A stretch of 64,000 bases of DNA, from NCBI RefSeq assembly GCF_023544465.1, contig NZ_JALPVL010000003.1, positions 584,162 through 648,161 of the forward strand, in the 5' to 3' direction. A program made the position numbers and the translations under genes. Below, one piece after another: positions 51,558 to 60,344 of this stretch. The stretch comes from Paractinoplanes maris (GTDB lineage Bacteria; Actinomycetota; Actinomycetes; Mycobacteriales; Micromonosporaceae). Under the pieces are notes generated by a model. It was given only the letters and a program-made list of their open reading frames with translations, did no database searches and was not told the DNA's origin. Every line of letters begins with the position of its first letter. Positions within the stretch are counted from its first letter, which is position 1.

Positions 51558-51583
51558 CCGAAACTAATTTCCAAAGCCGAAAC
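51558..51583 (-). promoter_or_regulatory. Paired CCGAAAC repeats upstream of polyamine operon
   Basis: CCGAAAC occurs at 51558-51564 and again at 51577-51583, 19 bases apart, in the A/T-richest part of the 159-base gap before the aldehyde dehydrogenase. GGAATC flanks the pair on both outer sides. Two-turn spacing suits a regulator dimer, but this is inferred from position only. Confidence 0.4.
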
Positions 51584-51591
51584 GGAATCGG

Positions 51592-51612
51592 GGCCCGACC
51601 GGCGTTCGGGCC
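51592..51612 (-). terminator. Hairpin after transaminase/MmsA pair
   Basis: GGCCCGA (51592-51598) and TCGGGCC (51606-51612) form a 7-bp stem with a 7-base loop, 13 bases past the transaminase stop at 51626. It suggests that the transaminase/MmsA pair is a transcript separate from the PotADBC series. Confidence 0.5.
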
Positions 51613-51625
51613 ACGTAATCCTGTG

Positions 51626-53031
51626 TCAACCCGCGTAATACCGGTCGGCCACCGAGAGCGCCGCGTCGAGGATCGACAACCCTTCCCGCACCTCGTCGGC
51701 CGTGACCGTGCAGGGCGGCGCGACATGTACCCGGTTGAAATGGGTGAACGGCCACAGGCCACGCTCCTTGCACGCCGCGGCCAGCTCGGTCATCGGCCCG
51801 GCGGCGGCACCCGCGGCGTTGAACGGCACCAACGGCTCGCGGGTCCGCCGGTCCCGGACGAGCTCGATCGCCCAGAAGACGCCGAGCCCCCGGACCTCGC
51901 CGACGCTGGGATGCTTCTCGGCCAGCTCGGCCAGGCCGGGCGCGATCACGTCGTCGCCGATCGCCCGGGCGTGCTCGACGATCCCCTCGTCCTTGAAGAT
52001 CTCGATCGAGGCGACGGCCGAGGCGCAGGCCAGCGGGTGACCCGAATAGGTCAGGCCGCCCGGGAACGGCCGCTCCCGGAACGTCTCGGCGATCTCGTCG
52101 GAGATGATCACGCCGCCGAGCGGCAGGTAACCCGAGTTGACGCCCTTGGCAAAGGTGATCAGATCGGGCGCGACACCCCACCGGTCGACCGCGAACCACT
52201 CACCGCACCGCCCGAAGCCGGCCATCACCTCGTCGGCGATGAAGACGATCCCGTACGCGTCGCAGATCTCCCGCACGCCCTGCAGATAGCCCGGCGGCGG
52301 CACCAGGATGCCGTTGGTGCCGACCACGGTCTCGATCAGCACGGCGGCGATCGTGGTGGCCCCCTCGAAGACGATCGTGTCTCGCAGGTGCCGCAGGGCC
52401 CGCTCGGTCTCCTGCTCGGGGGTCTCGGAATAGAACGGCGACCGGTAGGGGTACGGGCCCCAGAAATGCACCAGGCCGACGGCGGTGTTCTCGTTGGCCC
52501 AGCGGCGCGGGTCGCCGGTCGCCGCGATCGCGGTCGTCGTGCCGCCGTGATAGCTGCGGTAGGCCGACAGCACCTTCTGCCGGCCGGTGTGACCGCGGGC
52601 CAGGCGGATGGCGTTCTCGTTGGCCTCGGCCCCGCCGTTGGTGAAGAAGACCTTGTTGAGGTCGGGCGGGGCGAGCTCGGCGATCAGGCGGGCCGCCTCG
52701 CCGCGCTTGTCGTTGGCGAATGCGGGTTGGATCGTGCAGAGCCTGGCCGCCTGCTCCTGGATGGCCGCGACGAGTCTCGGGTGCTGGTGTCCGATGTTGA
52801 CGTTGACCAGCTGCGACGAGAAGTCCAGATATTTCGTATTTTCGTAATCCCAGAAGTAGCTGCCGCTCGCCCCGGCGATCGGCACGGGGTTGAGGGCCCC
52901 CTGGGCCGACCAGGAGTGGAAGACGTGGGCGCGGTCGTCCGCCCTCACCTCGGCCGCCGTCATCGGCTCCTGGCCGCTCATCGGCTCTTGGCCGCTCATC
53001 GGTTTTTGGCCGCTCATCGGTTCTTGGCCGC

Positions 53032-53035
<4 letters not shown>
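51626..53035 (-). CDS. Class III omega-aminotransferase (beta-alanine type likely)
   Basis: Up to 469 residues long, with the PLP lysine in LITFAKGVNSGYLPLGGV and the Asp in FIADEVMAGFGRCGEWF. The front TAAEVRADDRAHVFHSWSAQ fits a family that uses beta-alanine, taurine or other omega-amino acids with pyruvate. Its coupling to a malonate/methylmalonate-semialdehyde dehydrogenase points to beta-alanine, but this is inference. The first 24 residues are four MSGQxP units from an 18-bp repeat, each restoring an ATG, so any of five ATGs (53035, 53017, 52999, 52981, 52963) might be used. The conserved protein begins at 52963. The first ATG overlaps the mmsA stop. Confidence 0.83.
52961..53035 (-). 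repeat. 18-bp repeat, four copies, at a coupled start
   Basis: Four 18-bp units (52961-52978, 52979-52996, 52997-53014, 53015-53032) read ATGAGCGGCCAAGAACCG or close to it on the minus strand. The unit includes the ATGA stop/start overlap of the upstream gene and its preceding CCG, so the junction itself has been copied in tandem. All copies stay in frame and add MSGQEP or MSGQKP. Confidence 0.92.
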
Positions 53036-54519
<1,484 letters not shown>

Positions 54520-54530
54520 GGCCAGAGATT

Positions 54531-54568
54531 ACGTACCACCTCTGGACCGAACAATGCTTGAAACGTAC
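54531..54568 (+). promoter_or_regulatory. ACGTAC direct repeats at MocR/mmsA divergent promoter
   Basis: ACGTAC occurs at 54531-54536 and 54563-54568, 32 bases apart (about three turns), across the very short region between the divergent mmsA and MocR starts. MocR regulators commonly bind direct repeats on one helix face. The second copy overlaps the first codons of the regulator. Position is the only evidence. Confidence 0.4.
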
Positions 54569-55906
54569 TGTCACAAAGTGCTCTCGGAGGTCAGCTCACG
54601 ACTCGTCGATGTGTCCGCCCGCGGCCTGGCCGAGGCCGTGGGCCGCGCGGTCGGCGACGGCGCGCTGCCCGCGGGCAGCAAGCTTCCGCCCGTCCGCCGG
54701 GTGGCCGCCGAGCTGCACATGTCACCCACCACGGTCAGCGCAGCCTGGCAGCTCCTGCGCCGCTCCGGCACCATCCGGACCGACGGACGTCGCGGCACGG
54801 TCGTCGCGTCGTCGCGAGCCGACGGGCCGGGCCGCTACCGCGCGGCCCTGCGCGGCCGCTCCGGTTTCGCGTTGGATCTGTCCACCGGCGTACCCGATCC
54901 GCTGTTGCTCCCGGCTCTGCCCGCGCTGGCCGGCCTCTCCCCCGCGCCCACCAGCTATCTCGACGAGCCGGTGCTTCCCGAGCTGGCGGCACTTCTGCGG
55001 GACAACTGGCCCTACGCCGCCGACCGCCTGGCCGTCTTCGACGGCGCGATGGACGCGATCGACCACGTGGCGTCCCACCTGCTCCGGATCGGCGACCGGG
55101 CGGTGGTCGAGAACCCGTGCTTCCCGCCGCTGCTCGACCTGCTCGAGTCCCTGGGCGTCCAGCCCGTCCCGGCCGGCACCGACGCCGAGGGCATGCTCCC
55201 CGCCGCGCTGCAGTCGGCCCTGGCCCAGCGCCCCACCGCCGTCTTCCTCCAGCCCCGAGCCCTCAACCCCACCGGCGCGTCGTGGTCACCCGGCCGAGCC
55301 ACGTCGCTGGCGGCCGTGCTGGCCCAGACCCCCCAGGTGTACGCCGTGGAGGACGACTCGGCGGGCGACGTCTCCTCGGCCCCGTTGCACTCCCTGGGGG
55401 CCCACCTGCCGCGGCAGACGATCCACGTCCGGAGCTTCTCCAAGTCGCACGGCCCCGACCTGCGCCTGGCCGCCGTCTCCGCCCCCGCCGCGGTCCTCGA
55501 CCCCATCCTCGAACGCCGCCTGCTGGGTCAGGGCTGGACCAGCCGCCTGCTCCAGCACCTGCTGCTGACGCTCCTGACCGACCCGGCGTCGATCGCCGCG
55601 GTTCGCACCGCCAAGGTCGAGTACGCCCGCCGCCGCCATCTGGTGGTGTCGGCCCTGCGCCGGCTCGGCCTGGCTCTGCCGCCCGGCGACGGCCTCAACG
55701 TGTGGCTCCCGGTCATCGACGAGCAGGCCGCTCTCATTTCGCTGGCCAGCAACGGCATAGCCGCCGCGGCCGGCACGGCCTTCACCGTCACCCCGACCGC
55801 GCCCCACCTGCGCCTGACGGCCGGGCTGATCGCCACCGACCACGACGCCATCGCCACCCATCTGGCTGAGGCCGCGCGCACACCCTCCCTCGCCGTGGCT
55901 CGGTGA
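54554..55906 (+). CDS. MocR/GntR regulator with aminotransferase fold
   Basis: This protein of about 450 residues has a GntR winged helix at residues 20-85 (GLAEAVGRAVGDGALPAGSK, then LHMSPTTVSAAWQLLRRSG) joined to a fold-type I aminotransferase domain that keeps the PLP lysine in RSFSKSHGPDLRLAAV. MocR proteins sense a PLP-bound amine. The regulator is divergent from the mmsA/transaminase pair, so it most likely controls it, as PydR-type MocR proteins control beta-alanine genes in other bacteria. The ATG at 54554 is chosen because upstream codons lie in the divergent promoter. Confidence 0.87.
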   Translation: MLETYCHKVLSEVSSRLVDVSARGLAEAVGRAVGDGALPAGSKLPPVRRVAAELHMSPTTVSAAWQLLRRSGTIRTDGRRGTVVASSRADGPGRYRAALRGRSGFALDLSTGVPDPLLLPALPALAGLSPAPTSYLDEPVLPELAALLRDNWPYAADRLAVFDGAMDAIDHVASHLLRIGDRAVVENPCFPPLLDLLESLGVQPVPAGTDAEGMLPAALQSALAQRPTAVFLQPRALNPTGASWSPGRATSLAAVLAQTPQVYAVEDDSAGDVSSAPLHSLGAHLPRQTIHVRSFSKSHGPDLRLAAVSAPAAVLDPILERRLLGQGWTSRLLQHLLLTLLTDPASIAAVRTAKVEYARRRHLVVSALRRLGLALPPGDGLNVWLPVIDEQAALISLASNGIAAAAGTAFTVTPTAPHLRLTAGLIATDHDAIATHLAEAARTPSLAVAR

Positions 55907-55971
55907 CGACTTGACGGGTGACATCTAGGCATGTGACGATCTATCGCATGAGCCCATGCGACACTTTGCCC

Positions 55972-56529
55972 ATGACGGAGGCGAAGCTCGATCGTCCCGA
56001 TCCGTGGACGGAGACGGAGTACCTGGCGCTCGGCGAGACCAAGAGCCGGATCGAGCTGGTAAACGGGGGGCTGCTGGTGAGCCCAGCACCGGACAGAGCG
56101 CATCAGGACATCAATTTCCAGCTCATGCGACTCCTGTATGACCCCGCGATGTCGGCCGGCCTGCGCGCCTTCCACGAGTCGAACATCCGGCTGGCCTCGA
56201 ATCAGATTCTCATTCCCGACCTGATCGTCGGGCGCATGAGCCGCCAAGGCAGCGTGTGCGACGCGTCCGAGGTGGTGCTGGTCGGCGAAATTCTTTCGCC
56301 GAGTACCGCACCCGTCGACCGAGTCCTCAAGAGGCAGCTCTACGCCGCCGCCAAGGTCGACTGGTATCTCCTGGTCGAGCCCGACATGAAGACCTACGAG
56401 TCAGTCACTCTGCGGCTGCTCCGACGCCAGGACAACGACTACGAGGAGGCCGCGGTGGCCGAGCCGGGCGAGACACTCAAGTCCGACGAACCGTTCCCGC
56501 TGGCGATCCCCACCGCGGCGCTCCTCTGA
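55972..56529 (+). CDS. Uma2-family protein (PD-(D/E)xK nuclease fold)
   Basis: This 185-residue protein of the Uma2/DUF820 group has PDLIVGRM and VLVGEILSPST, carrying the acidic residues, and LKRQLYAAAKVDWYLLVEPD with basic residues of the nuclease-like fold. The front PWTETEYLALGETKSRIELV is typical. The family is abundant in actinomycetes and cyanobacteria; it is suspected to act on nucleic acid, but no role is shown. The start is taken at the ATG at 55972 (MTEAKLDRPD); two upstream in-frame starts are possible. A divergent paralogue lies at 58811. Confidence 0.82.
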   Translation: MTEAKLDRPDPWTETEYLALGETKSRIELVNGGLLVSPAPDRAHQDINFQLMRLLYDPAMSAGLRAFHESNIRLASNQILIPDLIVGRMSRQGSVCDASEVVLVGEILSPSTAPVDRVLKRQLYAAAKVDWYLLVEPDMKTYESVTLRLLRRQDNDYEEAAVAEPGETLKSDEPFPLAIPTAALL

Positions 56530-56567
56530 CGTTCGGGTGGGCGGTTGCGTCACCCCCGCCCACCTGC

Positions 56568-57310
56568 TCAACTCTTGGCGCCGGTCCGCCAGTCCTGGTC
56601 GGCGTTGGCGCTGCAGTTCCACTGCAGCACGAACGTGCCGTCCGCGGTCCGGCCGCCCGGAAGCGCCAGGCGGTGCCCGCTGCGGTCGTTGCGGATCTCG
56701 GACATGGGCGTTGGCGCGCGGGTTGATCTGCCAGTCCTGGTCGGCGGCGCCGCTGCAACCTCACTGGACACCCGGGGCCGCCCGCGTCACCCGGGAAGGG
56801 ACCGACCTGGTCAGGTCCGGCGCCGGCGATGGCGAAGACGCCGTCGCCCGGGCCGGCCACCGTGAACGAGCCGAGATGCAGCCGGCGCGGCACCCATTCG
56901 TCACCGGTGCGGCCGAAGCCGAGCACCGAGATGGCCTGCTCGTCCACCGGCGCACCGGCGACCGGAACCGGAGTGACCCCGGTGACGTCGGCGGCCGGCT
57001 CGACGAGGGCGAGGTCCCCGCTGGGATGCGCCACGACGCGTACGGCTGGGACCCGGAACCCGGCTGGATCGCTCAGATCCAGCCGCCCGACGGTCACGGT
57101 CGTCGCCGTAGCAGGCGGAGCCGATCGCTCGAAGCAGGCCTTCGCACTGATCACCCAGCGCGGCGCGACCAAGACCCCGTGCAGGCCCGCCCGAATCCCG
57201 GCAGCCCGACCTCCACCTTGGCCAGGAACCGAGAGGTCTCCCCAGCCGGCACTTCCCCGCCGACCGCACCCGCGAAGGCCACCCCAGCCCACCGCTTGAT
57301 CTCGCCGTGC
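56568..57310 (-). pseudogene. Secreted S1-protease-like/ricin-lectin gene, broken
   Basis: Pieces of one protein lie in successive minus-strand frames: AVGGEVPAGETSRFLAKVEV and ACTG (near 57180-57260), then VLVAPRWVISAKACF, DLALVEPAADV and GDAGGPG in a second frame, then GCSGAADQDWQI after an in-frame TGA, and finally IRNDRSGHRLALPGG with LQWNCSANADQDW in a third frame. That is a trypsin-fold domain followed by a ricin-type beta-trefoil. At least two frameshifts (near 57178 and 56707) and one stop break it. The ancestor may already have been inactive: the usual AAHC and GDSGG are AKAC and GDAGG, so His and Ser are missing. Confidence 0.78.
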
Positions 57311-57877
57311 CCCGCTCCCCCGCCGCCCAGCCCGCTGCTCGACCGCGCCGCGCCCCGCTCACCCGCTGCTCGGCCTCGCCTCCCTCGCGATCCCGTCGTC
57401 ATTTGACGCCGCTCCGCGCGGGCCGCGTACATGCGGTCTCTGGCCGACGGCACAGCGGTCGCCATCCGAGACCGGATCGCGTCCTGGCCGGGCGCCCTCG
57501 GATGTCCGGGCCAGGAGTTGTTCTTCTGGGGGTTCAGCGGCCCGGCGGCGCTCTCCTACACCGCACCGTCCCGAGCCCGCGGACGTGCACCGGCGGATGA
57601 GCCCCCAGCACCACGGCGCTGTCATTCCGCTCCGGCGGAGCATCGGTTTTCCGAACCCTGTCTCGCGTCCTGAGCTCCCGCAAACGCCTGACCTGCGGCG
57701 ATCCGCCTTCATCGCGGCTCTCGACGGGGGCGGACCACGGAGGACCTCGGCCGAACGGTGGCCCCGCCGACGGTCGAACCGGCGAAGAGGGTAGCCGTCA
57801 GGACGACTTCCGATGTGGGGTTTATTGGGTTTTCCATCCCGTAAGACGCCATACAACCCAGTACGGGAGGAATTGCA
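57311..57877. other. 567-bp gap without a supported gene
   Basis: No frame on either strand shows a consistent coding pattern or known family; short open frames on both strands overlap each other. The left end may hold the lost signal-peptide part of the broken protease gene. The last 60 bases are A/T-richer and carry the promoter and ribosome-binding site (GGGAGGAA) of the secreted-protein gene at 57878. Confidence 0.6.
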
Positions 57878-58474
57878 ATGAATAAGCTCACCCGCGCCGT
57901 AACCCTGGGAGGGTTCGGCGTACTCACCGCCCTGACCGTCGGCATGGGCCCGGCCCAGGCCGCCCCGGCCGCGCCCGCCGCCCCGGAGAGCAAGACCACG
58001 GCCAGCCAGAACGTGTGGCGGGGCGAGAGCCAGATCGTCGGCTTCTACCGGACGCTGGGCGCCTGCGAGCTGGCCGGCCAGTACGGTGAGCGGGCCGGCG
58101 CCTGGGACGACCACGACTGCACCATCACGCGCGTCGGCGCGCGTCGGGGCGCGTGGGCCCTCGAGGTCGTCGACTACGACAACTGGGGCTCGCTCGGCTT
58201 CAACCGGCCGTTCCAGGTCGTCCGTGGCTTCCCGACCCAGTTCCGCCCCGTGTGGGCGGGCCAGTTCCGTCCGGGTCGGCCGGGTCAGTTCCGGTTCTAC
58301 CGGCCGGGCTCGCACCGCAACGACTGGATGCGGGACCGGGACCGTCGCCACCACCACGGCCGCGACTGGGACCACGACCGTCGCGACGGTCGTGACAACG
58401 ACGGCCGTGGCCGTGGCAACGACGGCCGTGGCGGCCGTGGCGGCAACGACGGCCCGGGCCGCGGCCGGGGCTGA
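57878..58474 (+). CDS. Small secreted protein, cysteine-pair family (copy 2)
   Basis: This 198-residue exported protein has a signal peptide (NKLTRAVTLGGFGVLTALTV, cleaved near AQA-APA) and GGGAGGAA 7 bases before the ATG. Its core IVGFYRTLGACELAGQYGER, WDDHDCTITRVG and RRGAWALEVVDYDNW aligns with the gene at 40288. Copy 2 adds a middle with repeated QFRPG/F units and a C-terminal tail of about 60 residues rich in His, Arg, Asp and Gly (DGRGRGNDGRGGRGGNDG). The tail is strongly charged and could bind polyanions or metals. The function is unknown. Confidence 0.78.
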   Translation: MNKLTRAVTLGGFGVLTALTVGMGPAQAAPAAPAAPESKTTASQNVWRGESQIVGFYRTLGACELAGQYGERAGAWDDHDCTITRVGARRGAWALEVVDYDNWGSLGFNRPFQVVRGFPTQFRPVWAGQFRPGRPGQFRFYRPGSHRNDWMRDRDRRHHHGRDWDHDRRDGRDNDGRGRGNDGRGGRGGNDGPGRGRG

Positions 58475-58810
58475 CACATCGGTCTGCCTGAAGGCCATCG
58501 CGGCCCCAACGAGCCAGAGGTTGGGCACGCAGCCTTCGGACTGATGGGAACACTGTAAGGAAGTGAGTTCTATCGCGCGACCTTTGTGCTGATCGGTGTC
58601 TTTGAAATCCGTGGGCCGTCGGACGAACGTTTCGTCCGGCGGCCCACGGACTTTCTCCCGTTCCGCTCGCCGCCGCTCGCCGCCCAATGCTCGCCGCTCG
58701 CCGCTTGCCGCGCCTCGACGCCCACCGACCGCACTGAACATCGGCGTCTGCGACCACCCTCCGATGCACAGCCGTTGACATACGTCACCTAGTCGCTTGA
58801 CACTTGGCGT
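58475..58810. other. 336-bp gap with one strong hairpin
   Basis: No gene is supported. The gap contains the 43-base hairpin at 58608-58650, low-complexity CTCGCCG-rich sequence after it (about 58665-58715), and a TTGACA at about 58757 that could be a -35 element for the Uma2 gene at 58811, though I see no convincing -10. Confidence 0.5.
58608..58650. terminator. 20-bp stem hairpin
   Basis: TCCGTGGGCCGTCGGACGAA (58608-58627) and TTCGTCCGGCGGCCCACGGA (58631-58650) pair over 20 bp with one mismatch and a 3-base loop. It lies 134 bases after the secreted-protein stop. It is probably a terminator, although the distance and perfection leave room for another role. Confidence 0.65.
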
Positions 58811-59377
58811 GTGACGGACAACGATCAGCAGCGCCGCGGTGAGCCGTGGGCGGAGACGGCCCTGTTGGCTCCCGGCGAGGTGGGTTATCGGCTCGGGACC
58901 ACTGACGGGCAAGTGATGCCGAGCCCGGTGCCGACGGTGCCGCACCAGAGCGTCGCCCACCTGCTGGTGCGGGCGCTTCGCACGTCGGCTCGCAAGGCGG
59001 GCCTGGGCGCGCACGGGGCGGTGCTGCTGCGACTCGGCCCCGATCGGCTGCTCGTGCCGGATCTGGTGGTCGCTCGAGTTGATCGGCTGGCCGCCTGCGC
59101 CGAAGCAGCCGACACGGTGCTGGTCGGCGAGATCAGCCGTCCTGGCACCGACTACGCCGGAACCCCGAGCCGGATCGAGCACTACGCCGCCGCGGGCATC
59201 CCCTGGTTCCTCCTCACCCAGCCCGAGTCGGCCGAACACAGGGAAATCAGCGTGCGACTCTTCCGCCTGCAGGGCAACCGCTACCTCGAGCGCACCTCAG
59301 CCGGTAGCGGCCAGATCCTGACCACCAAAGAGCCGTTCCCCTTCCGCATCCGCACCGCCGATCTGGTCGTCTTCTGA
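58811..59377 (+). CDS. Uma2-family protein, divergent paralogue
   Basis: This 188-residue protein starts at the GTG at 58811. It shares with the gene at 55972 the opening PWAETALLAPGE and the core LLVPDLVVARVD, VLVGEISRPGTDYAG, and YAAAGIPWFLLTQPE. The acidic PD and E positions remain, but where most Uma2 proteins have a Lys before the Tyr-Ala segment this one has SRIEHYAAAG, so a catalytic basic residue may be lost. The start of the protein is also poorer in the usual IELV motif (VGYRLGTTDG). It may be a degenerate family member. Confidence 0.72.
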   Translation: MTDNDQQRRGEPWAETALLAPGEVGYRLGTTDGQVMPSPVPTVPHQSVAHLLVRALRTSARKAGLGAHGAVLLRLGPDRLLVPDLVVARVDRLAACAEAADTVLVGEISRPGTDYAGTPSRIEHYAAAGIPWFLLTQPESAEHREISVRLFRLQGNRYLERTSAGSGQILTTKEPFPFRIRTADLVVF

Positions 59378-59557
59378 CAGCCCTTGGCAGCCATGCACCT
59401 CGCACTGCCTTTCAAGCCTCCACTCCGGTCGGTTCACAGAGGCACGTCGACCTGCCGCACCCAGCTCGCCGTGCTCGCACGGCCCTCAACGTCGGATCGC
59501 TGTCGACGGACCGCAGGCTGCCTCCACCCGCCGCTCCGCACGACCCCGGCGGCACTC

Positions 59558-60115
59558 TCAGCCCCTCTGCACGATCCGGGACGCCACGATGGGCGCTGCT
59601 GCGGGGACGGCGAAAGTGAACAGGAGGACGACGAGCTCCTCGCCCACCGAATAGTCCTCGACGAAGACTCCGATCAGCAGGTTGACGACTTGCAGGGCCA
59701 GCCAGACCGGGAGGAAGACCGCCACGGCTGTGCGCAGCGCTGTCTCTTTGGTGGCATGCGGGATCAGCAATCCGGCCAGCAGGGCGATCACGGCCCAGAG
59801 GGCCACGCCGGCCACGATGAACCAGAGAAGCCGGACGTCACCGAGTGGCGGCCCATCCGGCCAGATCCACCACGCGACCCCGGCGGCCAGGGCCGGCACA
59901 CCGAACACCGGCAGCAAAACCATGGCCTCCTCACCCGGCCGGTAGCCGGCCGAGAAAACGCCGATGCCCGCGTTGACGACGGACAACGCCAGCCACAGCG
60001 GCGTGAAGACGCCGAACGCGACCGCGCCGGGCGCCTCGGCGGCGAACAGTTTCGTCAGCAGCAGGACCGAGCCGGCCAGCAAGATACCGGCCACCACGAA
60101 CCGGGGTAACCGCAC
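59558..60115 (-). CDS. Membrane protein with internal duplication
   Basis: This 185-residue protein has about six hydrophobic helices in two similar halves. Half 1 has VFTPLWLALSVVNAGIGVFS then AGYRPGEEAMVLLPVFGVPA; half 2 has VFLPVWLALQVVNLLIGVFV then EDYSVGEELVVLLFTFAVPA. The repeat arose by gene-internal duplication. The GTG at 60115 is chosen because GAGGTG lies 6 bases upstream; a longer start at 60136 is possible. The function is unknown. It lies downstream of the Ser/Thr kinase gene in the same direction, separated by 229 bases with DnaA-box-like sites. Confidence 0.65.
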   Translation of the reverse strand: MRLPRFVVAGILLAGSVLLLTKLFAAEAPGAVAFGVFTPLWLALSVVNAGIGVFSAGYRPGEEAMVLLPVFGVPALAAGVAWWIWPDGPPLGDVRLLWFIVAGVALWAVIALLAGLLIPHATKETALRTAVAVFLPVWLALQVVNLLIGVFVEDYSVGEELVVLLFTFAVPAAAPIVASRIVQRG

Positions 60116-60184
60116 GGCAATCACCTCGCAGAACATCCGATGAGGGGCCGAAGTCTGCCACTCATCGGCCGCCGCGGAGGCGCC

Positions 60185-60271
60185 TGTGGATAACCCCGGC
60201 CGCCACCTTTCTCGGCTGTGGACAACGGATTCCGCCGCCTCGAAAGAGCGGTAGCGTCGCCTCTGTCCACG
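60185..60271. promoter_or_regulatory. Cluster of DnaA-box-like sequences
   Basis: TGTGGATAA (60185-60193) is an exact inverse of the classic DnaA box TTATCCACA. TGTGGACAA (60217-60225) is an exact inverse of the actinomycete form TTGTCCACA. CTGTCCACG (60263-60271) is a weaker copy in the other direction (7 of 9). The cluster lies in the 229-base gap between the kinase and the membrane-protein gene. There are too few for an origin, so a DnaA-controlled promoter or titration site is the option. Confidence 0.5.
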
Positions 60272-60344
60272 GTTGGCGAAGGTCCGGCAAGGAGGAAAAG
60301 GATGATGCGCGGAGCGGGCGGGGGCCACCTCTCGGCAGCGGTGG

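Noticed and set aside
60185..60271. Possible replication origin
   Set aside because: Only two or three DnaA boxes, no A/T-rich unwinding element, and no dnaA, dnaN or gyrase genes nearby.
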